From an uncultured Planctomycetia bacterium (lineage in GTDB: Bacteria; Planctomycetota; UBA1135; GCA-002686595): a stretch of DNA of 5,918 nt. The stretch covers positions 1-5,918 of the forward strand of contig CALKYE010000104.1 in NCBI GenBank assembly GCA_938003765.1, in the 5' to 3' direction. The notes beneath the pieces were generated by a model that worked only from the letters and a program-made list of their open reading frames with translations, had not been told where the DNA came from and did not search any database. Both the position numbers and the translations under genes were made by a program. This document shows positions 1-5,850 of this stretch, one piece after another; position 1 is the stretch's first letter, and each line of letters starts with the position of its first letter.

Positions 1-2
1 CG

Positions 3-1844
3 ATGTGTTTGGCAGGCGCGGCGCCGGCGCAGCTCTCCATGTACGACAACACGGCTGAGGACTACGTGACGATGCACGAGTCCGAACGGCTGTACTGGCC
101 GGCGGGGCCGACACCGAACTTCAAGCGCACGGTCGCCGGCGACTTTCGCGCGGATCAGTCGCTCGACGTCGCCGTGCTCGCAGGTAGCTCCGTGCACCTG
201 TGGCACGACCCGTCGTACGCGAACGTGAGGGTCGAGCTCGTCGCCTCCGATGTGAACGACATCGACGTCGCACGCCAGGGCGCCGGCGCGTCCGACGGCC
301 TGGCGATCGTGCGCTCGACGGGCTTGTTCCTGGTCACGCTGCCGGTGAACCCCAGCGACCCGCCGGTCATCACTGCGGTATCCACCAGCAATCCGTCTGC
401 GTGGAACGGCGCCAAGCTGGTCCGCGCCATGGACTACAACGCCGACGGTGTCACGGACTACGTCGGCCTCGCGTCGGACGGCGTGACGATCCTGCGACTG
501 ATCGGCGGCTCGGGGGGAGCGACCGAGAGCTTCGTTTCGCCGCACACGGTTCACGATCTCGGCGTGCTGCTCTGGGACCTCGACAGTGCGCGCGAGCTCG
601 CCGTGGCGACGAGTTCGGGGATGTTCGTCCACGAGCTGGTCGGCGCCACCGTCTGGGCGCCTGCGGCGACCATGGACAGCGGCAGCAATTGCTTCACGTC
701 GACGGTGTTGCGCGGCGTCGGACGCGATCGCCTCGCGTGGGCGCTCGACGTCGGCTCGCAGGAAGAGATTCACGTCGCGCGCATCGGCTACGCCGTCGAG
801 GTCGTGACGCTGCAACTCGGCGCCGAGGTCGTCGGACTGAGCGCGGCCGACGGCGACGGCGACGGCGACATCGACATCGTGTTCAACACGCGCGGGCATC
901 TGGCCCCGATCTACCTGCGCAACTTCAATCCCCAGATCCCGGCGTTCGCGACGTCCATCGCGTGGGGAGCCGCGGTCATCGACAGCGACCCGCTGATTCC
1001 CACCTGGCCGGGATCGAACAACACCTGCGCGCCGCTGTTCCGCGACTTCAACTACGACGGGAAGGCGGACGTGTTCCTCGCGCTGCCGCAGACGTCCACG
1101 ACGCTCGATCAGTCGCCGGCCGGTGTGTTCATGCCCTGGATCCATGTTCCCGGGATTCCGGTCGAGATCGAGTGGCTGACCGGCGGGCTCATGACGCCGA
1201 TCTCGGGCTCGGGCGCCAACCCGCACCAACTGCACATCAAGGTCACCAGCGCAATTCTCCCCACGGTGAACGGCGAGACGGCGAATGCGCTGCAAGTGGT
1301 CGTCTATCGCCAGATCGAGGCGTACGGAGAGCTCGAGCCTGCCGCCCTGGCCCACCAGCTCTACCGGATCGACGATCTTTCGGAGGGCGAGGAGATCCAC
1401 ATCTGGCTCGACATCGACGACAACCCGTGCTTCACCGCAGGAGCGAGCTCCGCACCCGGACTGTACTGGTTCGAGTTGTGGCCGCGGCGCTTCGACTGGG
1501 GCTCGACGTGGCCGAACGAGAACCCGACTCTCATCCGCAACTACGCGCCGCGCTTCGCTGCCGTCGGCGCGAACGAGTACGACGTGTGCACTTACCTGGT
1601 GGGCGGCGGCGGCGGAAGCCAGTCGGCGCTCGACGACAACTTCAGTGGCTTGCTCTCCGGCGCGGTGTGCGGCCAAGCTCAACTGAGCTGTGTCCTCGAC
1701 CCTCAGACGAGCGGGACGACCCAGGGCCCGGCCGCGGTCATCCGCGTGCGACGGCCGGGCACCATCGCGCCCACCGTTCCGCCGCGCGTGCTGATGAACT
1801 GCGGTGCGAGCAACTGGCCGGGGTACTTCCCCTGTCCGTACTGA
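3..1844 (+). CDS. Secreted FG-GAP/VCBS repeat (beta-propeller-like) protein, 5'-partial
   Basis: The reading frame is open from the window edge to TGA at 1842-1844 (613 residues visible). The first residues, CLAGAAPAQ, look like the end of a signal peptide with its cleavage region, so the true start probably lies upstream and the ATG at 3 is internal. Three exact Ca-binding loops of the FG-GAP/VCBS type (DxNxDGxxD or DxDxDGxxD) are visible: D144-D152, D283-D291 and D348-D356. Degenerate copies lie near D47-D55 and D192. Such repeats form blades of an extracellular beta-propeller. Residues from about 380 to 613 form a second region without a family I recognise; it contains a Gly5 stretch (534-538) and several cysteines (476, 529, 556, 563, 600, 611) that could form disulfides. 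No C-terminal anchor is seen, so it is probably secreted or surface-associated. Substrate or ligand is unknown. It converges on the CHAT gene and is not part of that operon. Confidence 0.88.
   Translation: MCLAGAAPAQLSMYDNTAEDYVTMHESERLYWPAGPTPNFKRTVAGDFRADQSLDVAVLAGSSVHLWHDPSYANVRVELVASDVNDIDVARQGAGASDGLAIVRSTGLFLVTLPVNPSDPPVITAVSTSNPSAWNGAKLVRAMDYNADGVTDYVGLASDGVTILRLIGGSGGATESFVSPHTVHDLGVLLWDLDSARELAVATSSGMFVHELVGATVWAPAATMDSGSNCFTSTVLRGVGRDRLAWALDVGSQEEIHVARIGYAVEVVTLQLGAEVVGLSAADGDGDGDIDIVFNTRGHLAPIYLRNFNPQIPAFATSIAWGAAVIDSDPLIPTWPGSNNTCAPLFRDFNYDGKADVFLALPQTSTTLDQSPAGVFMPWIHVPGIPVEIEWLTGGLMTPISGSGANPHQLHIKVTSAILPTVNGETANALQVVVYRQIEAYGELEPAALAHQLYRIDDLSEGEEIHIWLDIDDNPCFTAGASSAPGLYWFELWPRRFDWGSTWPNENPTLIRNYAPRFAAVGANEYDVCTYLVGGGGGSQSALDDNFSGLLSGAVCGQAQLSCVLDPQTSGTTQGPAAVIRVRRPGTIAPTVPPRVLMNCGASNWPGYFPCPY
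849..875 (+). repeat. GACGGC micro-repeat encoding a calcium loop
   Basis: Three tandem GACGGC units (849-866) are followed by GAC ATC GAC. In frame they encode the DxDxDGxxD calcium loop of the third clear VCBS repeat (residues 283-291). The repetition is explained by the protein motif, although such a run could slip during replication in steps of six bases, which would keep the frame. Confidence 0.6.
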
Positions 1845-1846
1845 CG

Positions 1847-4426
1847 CTACGGGCGCGGCGTGCGGAGTCGGCGCAACCACCACGCCGTCGCCGTCAGCGC
1901 TGAGAGAACGAGCGCCGCGATCCCCAGCAGGGTCGCGGCGCTCGCCGTTGGCTCCGGCGCGCGCGGCTCGAGCAATTCGAAGCCGCCGAATCCGTGCAGA
2001 CCCAGGCTGGCCCAGGCGAGCGGATCGCTTTCACTCGGATCCTCGGCCAGCGCGCGGCGTGCGGCGAGCAGGGCCTGCGAAGGCCGGCCGTGCTCGCGCA
2101 AGCTCGTGTGGAAGTGCTCTGCGAAGCGCGTCGCGACGTCGCGCTCGACGTCCACGCGCGCGGCGAGCACGCAATCGGCGCCGGCGAGCAGGAACGCGCC
2201 GACGAGGTGGCCCGCGGCATCGTCGCCCAGCCTCAGCGGGCCGCGCGCGGCCCCGCAGGCGAGCAGTTCGACCAGCGGCGGCGCGCGCAGGCGCTCGACG
2301 TCCGCACACCACACGACGCCGTCAGCGCTGCTCGCGCACGCACTCAGCACGAGCGCGCTCGGCCGTTCGCCGTCGCCGCGGCGCTCGGTGTCGAACACGC
2401 CGTGGGCGAGCACCACCAGCGCCCGCGCCGTGGGGACGTGGGCATCGGCGAACGCTTCAAGGCTCGCCTGCTCGCGCTCGAACCAGCGCACGCGCTCGGC
2501 GGAGAACCCTGCTTGCAGTCGGGCGCGCTCGGCGCGGCTCAGGTCGAGTTCGCGCGCCTTGGGGTAGCGCTCGCGCGCATCCGCGCTCACGACCGGGTCG
2601 GCCAGCACGACGAGCTCGAGCTCGCCGTTCAGCGTGCGGCCGCGCGCGCGACGGGCCAGTGCGACTTCGATGGGCAACGAGGGCGCCTCGACCAGCGGCA
2701 CTCGCAAGCCCAGCGGCGCTCCATCGTCGAGCACGGCCAGCGCCAGCGGGAGATCGCCTGCGAGGTCCGCTCCGGCGGCGATGCACTCGCTCCATCCCAA
2801 CACTCTCGTCCGCTGCGATTCGCTGAAGAGCGCGTGGGCCAGCGCGACACCCGCTCGGCGCAGCTCGCCGTCTCGCAGTTGCGCCGTCGACTGCGCACGG
2901 GCGCCGCTCGCCCGCGCGTTGGCTCCGCTCTGCGCCAACTCGCCGGTCAGCCTCGCCAACGCGTCGCGCGTGGGGGCCTCGTGGTGCTCGATCCCGCCCG
3001 AGTCCAGCGTGAACACGTGGCTCCGGTTGATGCCCGGCACGATCCACAGCACGCCGCGGCCCTCGCGGCACAACTCCTCGCGCACCTGCGCGACGGTCAC
3101 GCTCGTCGCGAGCGCGCGCGCGAGCGAGCCGGCGCTCTGTGCTTCGAGCAGCGGCTCGAGCGCGCGCTCCAGCCCGGCTTGCGAGTTGTCCAGCGCGAGG
3201 CACACGCGCACCCACTCCGAGTACGGTGCGCGGCGCGAGCCGAAGTGCCACACTCCGACGCCTCCCGGGCGGCGCTCCATCGAGCGCCACTCCTCGTGGT
3301 TGGCGTCGAGCGCACGTTCGAGCTGCCCACGCAGCGCTTCGAGCCGTTCGCGCGGCGCGCCGGTCTCGATGGCCAGCGCTGTGGCGAGCGCCGCGGTGCG
3401 CGCACGCAGCTCCACGGACAAAGCGCGACCCTCGAGGTGCGCCAGTTCCTCTCCAGCCTGCTCCCAACGCTGCTCGAGCAGCGCCAGGTCCGCGAGCGTC
3501 GCGTGCGCGGCGTCGGCGTTCGCCGGATCGAGCCCTTCGATCGCCAGCGCCGCACGGAGGGCCTGCTCCGCAGCCTCTGCGCTCGCGCTCCCGTCGCGCC
3601 GCATCTCGGTCAATGCCATTCCGCGTTGGACCAGGAGCTGCGCGCGCACGCCGTTCGGCGCCTCGGCCAGGGCCTCCTCGTTCGTCATGGAGAGCACGCG
3701 CGCGTCCTGACCCGCGGCGAGCGCTGCGTTCGTGAACGTGATCCGGTGCACCAGGCGCGGATCGGGGTCGATCGACGCCAGGTCGAGCGTGCGTTCCAGC
3801 GCGCTCAGGCGCTCGAAGGCGAGGTCGATCATTCCCAGGTCGATCTCGAACTGCGCGCGCTGCGACGCGCAGTAGGTCAGCAGCGCGTTGCGATAGTCGC
3901 TCGGCTCGAGCGCCTCCGCGTTCGCCTGCGCCCGCGCGATGTCGGCGAGCGCTTCGCCCAAGGCGCCGCGCGACTTCGCGCGTTCCGCGGCGAACATCGC
4001 CAGAGCTGCGTGCGCGGCGCTCGCAGGGCGCTGGGACGCCAACGCGCGTCGCACGAGTTGTTCGGCTTCGGCGCGGGCCTGCGGCGTTCCGAGAGCGGCG
4101 AGCGGGTAGGCGAACTCGACGACCAGCCAGTCGACCCGTTCGTGTTCTCCCTCGTCACGCGCTGCGCGCCGCGCGGTCTCGAGCAGCGCGCGACGCTCAT
4201 CGAGGGTCGTCTCCGGCGCTCGAGAGCGCGCCTCGAGCTCTGCCAGGGTCGTGTTCGGATCGTCCTGTGGCTGCGGTTGGCGCGCGAACGTCGCGCTCAG
4301 CGCGCCGGCAGCGGCTGGCGCACCCAGTCCGAGGCTTCGGGCGTCGAGCGCGCCGGCGAGCAGAGCAACACCCGCCACTCGAAGCTGCCAGCGGCTTGCG
4401 CGACGCGTGAAGCTTCGAACTCCCAT
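1847..4426 (-). CDS. TPR-CHAT putative caspase-like cysteine protease, exported and membrane-anchored
   Basis: 859 residues, ATG at 4426, TAG at 1849-1847. Residues 1-48 look like a signal peptide: basic n-region (R4, R8, R9, R12, R16), hydrophobic core at about 17-27, Ala-rich region to about 48. Residues 55-430 are Ala/Leu/Glu-rich helices with TPR-like units (clearest at about 302-337). A GGVGVWHFGSRR stretch (388-399) precedes the CHAT domain (about 446-818). Putative catalytic residues are His675 (LAHG) and Cys724 (LLACGAARG, in place of the usual LSACETGxG), followed by the conserved GAFLLAGA segment. A hydrophobic helix (about 831-850) with a basic tail (RRLRTPRP) ends the protein; with the signal peptide this predicts an outside body and an inside tail. 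CHAT domains are clan CD peptidases related to caspases and separase. The gene is third in the operon and overlaps the anti-sigma gene by 130 bp. The only in-frame ATG/GTG/TTG alternatives before residue 144 that I found are GTG at 4378 (residue 17) and GTG at 4054 (residue 125). Substrate unknown; the anti-sigma is my suggested candidate. Confidence 0.93.
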   Translation of the reverse strand: MGVRSFTRRASRWQLRVAGVALLAGALDARSLGLGAPAAAGALSATFARQPQPQDDPNTTLAELEARSRAPETTLDERRALLETARRAARDEGEHERVDWLVVEFAYPLAALGTPQARAEAEQLVRRALASQRPASAAHAALAMFAAERAKSRGALGEALADIARAQANAEALEPSDYRNALLTYCASQRAQFEIDLGMIDLAFERLSALERTLDLASIDPDPRLVHRITFTNAALAAGQDARVLSMTNEEALAEAPNGVRAQLLVQRGMALTEMRRDGSASAEAAEQALRAALAIEGLDPANADAAHATLADLALLEQRWEQAGEELAHLEGRALSVELRARTAALATALAIETGAPRERLEALRGQLERALDANHEEWRSMERRPGGVGVWHFGSRRAPYSEWVRVCLALDNSQAGLERALEPLLEAQSAGSLARALATSVTVAQVREELCREGRGVLWIVPGINRSHVFTLDSGGIEHHEAPTRDALARLTGELAQSGANARASGARAQSTAQLRDGELRRAGVALAHALFSESQRTRVLGWSECIAAGADLAGDLPLALAVLDDGAPLGLRVPLVEAPSLPIEVALARRARGRTLNGELELVVLADPVVSADARERYPKARELDLSRAERARLQAGFSAERVRWFEREQASLEAFADAHVPTARALVVLAHGVFDTERRGDGERPSALVLSACASSADGVVWCADVERLRAPPLVELLACGAARGPLRLGDDAAGHLVGAFLLAGADCVLAARVDVERDVATRFAEHFHTSLREHGRPSQALLAARRALAEDPSESDPLAWASLGLHGFGGFELLEPRAPEPTASAATLLGIAALVLSALTATAWWLRRLRTPRP
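4297..4426 (-). other. 130-bp out-of-frame overlap of anti-sigma 3' end and CHAT 5' end
   Basis: The last 43 codons of the anti-sigma gene (42 residues and the stop, plus one base) and the first 43 codons of the CHAT gene share this stretch in different minus-strand frames. By hand, GC3 is about 86% in the anti-sigma frame and about 64% in the CHAT frame, so the anti-sigma reading is the primary one and the CHAT signal peptide appears to be written over it. No ATG, GTG or TTG exists in the CHAT frame between 4299 and GTG 4054, so avoiding the overlap would cost the signal peptide and the first TPR helices. Confidence 0.75.
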
Positions 4427-5025
4427 CGAGGTTCGAAGAGCATATCGCTGGCGAACTCGTGCGAGCGTCCCTGGGCGTCGCGGAAGCGCACCTGCGCCTG
4501 ATGCGTCTCGTCGCCGAGCGCTTCGGCGCGCCAGGTGCAGGTCACGCGCAGCGCATCGACGGCTGCGTTCAACGTGCTGATGCGCGAGCTTCCAAGGTGT
4601 TCGCTTCCGCGCGAGGGAGAGTCGCTGCGCGAGAGGAAGCGGCCCGCGGCGAACACGGCGAGCAGCGCCGCGAGGGCTGCGATCCAGGCGAGCGGACGAG
4701 GCTTGGCGCGCGCGGGCAGCGATGGTGGAGCGTCGCTTCGCTGCGCTTGGGCCAGCTCACTCGCGGCGCGCTGGAGCCCGGCCCAACGGCGCACGCGCTC
4801 GAGCTCATCGGGCTGCGGCGCCAGCGCCTCCGCGGCGCTCAGATCGGCGCGCATCTGCTCGCCGTAGGCGCTCAGCGCGCGTCGAGCTTCGGCGATCTCC
4901 GCGCGGCGCTCCACGCAGGTTCGACACTGCTCCATGTCGGACAGCGCGCGCTCGGGAATGCGCTCGCGCTCGTTCAGCGCGAAGGCCTCGATCCAGGCTT
5001 CGTGCTCTTGGTCGTGATGGTTCAT
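4297..5025 (-). CDS. Putative membrane anti-sigma factor with variant zinc-finger (CxxC) motif
   Basis: 242 residues, ATG at 5025, TGA at 4299-4297. It sits directly after the ECF sigma gene with an ATGA overlap (5022-5025), the usual place of a cognate anti-sigma factor. The cytoplasmic part (1-110) contains ALSDMEQCRTC (Cys34, Cys37), which resembles the zf-HC2/ZAS anti-sigma motif Hx3CxxC, but Asp30 replaces the usual His. Helical segments follow at about 38-95. One transmembrane helix lies at about 111-129 (PLAWIAALAALLAVFAAG). Residues 150-242 would lie outside; alternating hydrophobic residues with VRFRDAQG and FEWRVLL suggest a beta-sandwich, perhaps fibronectin III-like. I recognise the architecture rather than a specific family. 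There is no Shine-Dalgarno sequence before the ATG, which fits coupling to translation of the sigma gene. In the region shared with the CHAT gene, this frame has the stronger GC3 signal (about 36 of 42 codons). The role is to hold the sigma factor at the membrane; this is inference. Confidence 0.85.
   Translation of the reverse strand: MNHHDQEHEAWIEAFALNERERIPERALSDMEQCRTCVERRAEIAEARRALSAYGEQMRADLSAAEALAPQPDELERVRRWAGLQRAASELAQAQRSDAPPSLPARAKPRPLAWIAALAALLAVFAAGRFLSRSDSPSRGSEHLGSSRISTLNAAVDALRVTCTWRAEALGDETHQAQVRFRDAQGRSHEFASDMLFEPRWEFEASRVAQAAGSFEWRVLLCSPARSTPEASDWVRQPLPAR
5022..5025 (-). other. ATGA stop/start overlap, sigma to anti-sigma
   Basis: On the minus strand ATGA holds the anti-sigma ATG (5025-5023) and the sigma TGA (5024-5022). 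This 4-bp overlap with no ribosome-binding site of its own usually means that the second gene is translated by re-initiating ribosomes, which keeps sigma and anti-sigma in a fixed ratio. Confidence 0.8.
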
Positions 5026-5642
5026 GGCTGGGCTTCGAGCGTGCGGCGGCGGAGCAACGCGGCAAGGCGTTCCATCCCCCGGTAGTAGCGACTCTTCGCG
5101 GTGCTGGTGGGCACTCCCACGATGCGCGCGGCCTGCTCGAGACTCTGGGAGTGGTAGTGGTGCAGCACGATGATGCGCGCGTCATCCGCCTCGATCTGCG
5201 CCAGGGCCGCGCGGACCCTTTCGAGTTCGTCGGCGTGCGGAGAGGCCTCGACGCGATCGGGCTCTTCGTCGCTCAGCTCGGAGCCCGGCGCGCGACGTTG
5301 CTTGCGGCGCAACGCGTTCATCAACTCGTAGCGGGCCACGCCGTAGAACCAGGTCTCGAGCGTCGACTCGCCGGTAAACGTCTCGAGCTTGCGCCACAGC
5401 TTGGAGATCGTCTCCTGGCACGCATCCTCGACCTCGTGGTCGTCGAGGGGCCAGCCCAGGCGCACGTTGATCGCCATCAGGATGCGCGGCACGACGCGCA
5501 TGCGCCCCAGCAGGTCTTCGACGGACTCGGGGCGACCGCTGCGCGCGGCCTGGACGAGCTCGAGGTCGCTCTGGCGCATGGCTTGGGGGGGCGCGCGCTC
5601 GGGTCCGCTCCTGACTGCGGATGAACGTCTACGGGCGAGCAT
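5022..5642 (-). CDS. ECF-type RNA polymerase sigma factor
   Basis: 206 residues from ATG 5642 to TGA 5024-5022. Region sigma-2 spans about residues 25-117, with EDACQETISKLW (72-83), the helix that binds the -10 element and core polymerase, and ETWFYGVARYELMNALRRKQRR (96-117). A short acidic linker (about 118-138) leads to sigma-4 (about 139-199), whose helix-turn-helix SLEQAARIVGVPTSTAKSRYYRGMERL (split at about 167-192) would read the -35 element. There is no sigma-3, typical of group 4 sigma factors, and no C-terminal extension. Two starts are possible: ATG 5642 has a GAGGG Shine-Dalgarno sequence 5 bases upstream, while ATG 5579 (185 residues, MRQSDLELV) begins where the family normally begins but has no ribosome-binding site. 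The extra N-terminus is Arg/Pro-rich with weaker GC3. It heads the operon and probably drives transcription of it, as is common for ECF systems (inference). Confidence 0.96.
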   Translation of the reverse strand: MLARRRSSAVRSGPERAPPQAMRQSDLELVQAARSGRPESVEDLLGRMRVVPRILMAINVRLGWPLDDHEVEDACQETISKLWRKLETFTGESTLETWFYGVARYELMNALRRKQRRAPGSELSDEEPDRVEASPHADELERVRAALAQIEADDARIIVLHHYHSQSLEQAARIVGVPTSTAKSRYYRGMERLAALLRRRTLEAQP

Positions 5643-5647
5643 AGCCG

Positions 5648-5652
5648 CCCTC
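5648..5652 (-). promoter_or_regulatory. Shine-Dalgarno sequence for the upstream ECF sigma start
   Basis: Read on the minus strand, GAGGG followed by CGGCT precedes ATG 5642, a spacing of 5 bases. It is the only good ribosome-binding site near either candidate start of the sigma gene and is the reason for preferring the longer 206-residue form. Confidence 0.5.
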
Positions 5653-5703
5653 GGCGCGCGGGCTACTGCGCGCCAGCGCGTCTCGGGACAATCGGCGCAG
5701 AAG

Positions 5704-5734
5704 CAGTCGCCTGGAAGCGGGCGGCGACAGTCGC
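5704..5734. repeat. Cluster of GTCGC/GCGAC inverted and direct repeats
   Basis: CAGTCGC occurs at 5704-5710 and again at 5728-5734, 24 bp apart. The second copy is part of the perfect palindrome GCGAC-A-GTCGC (5724-5734). In addition GTCGCC (5706-5711) and GGCGAC (5723-5728) can pair across an 11-base loop, so two alternative hairpins compete. The cluster lies 62-92 bp upstream of the sigma ATG, a fitting place for an operator, but short GC-rich palindromes are common by chance in this base composition. Confidence 0.35.
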
Positions 5735-5850
5735 TCGTCAGGGAGCACGTTGAGTGGCGCGTCGACAGGGCTGGCCTCGTTCGACGCCGTCCACGTCACG
5801 AGCGTCCGCCGCGGTCGATGCCAATCCGTGAAACCCGCTCCGAGACCCGA

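Larger units (their letters stand above)
5643..5850 (-). promoter_or_regulatory. Gene-poor region upstream of the ECF operon, probable promoter region
   Basis: This stretch of about 208 bases lies between the sigma start and the end of the partial gene at the window edge. I see no convincing gene on either strand. It should hold the promoter of the sigma/anti-sigma/CHAT operon, unless the operon is read through from the upstream gene on the same strand. I could not find a clear ECF-type promoter (GGAAC with a GTC element at 16-17 bases) nor a good sigma-70 promoter. It does contain the GTCGC inverted repeats listed separately. Confidence 0.4.

Noticed and set aside
1820..1832. GGGG-TACTT-CCCC hairpin near the end of the VCBS gene as a terminator
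   Set aside because: Only a 4-bp stem, inside the coding sequence, with no T-run after it.
200..1903. 567-codon plus-strand frame overlapping the VCBS gene
   Set aside because: The product is Arg-rich and lacks motifs, while the overlapping frame carries exact calcium loops. It is a GC-driven shadow.
1994..4501. 835-codon open frame on the plus strand, opposite the CHAT gene
   Set aside because: It is antisense to a gene with clear TPR-CHAT motifs. Its product is rich in Arg, Gln, His and Ala with no domain I recognise, as expected for a shadow frame in high-GC DNA.
5663..5691. Minus-strand TTGTCC, 17 bases, CAGTAG as a sigma-70 promoter for the operon
   Set aside because: The -35 matches 4 of 6 bases but the -10 matches only 2 of 6; this is within chance for this region.
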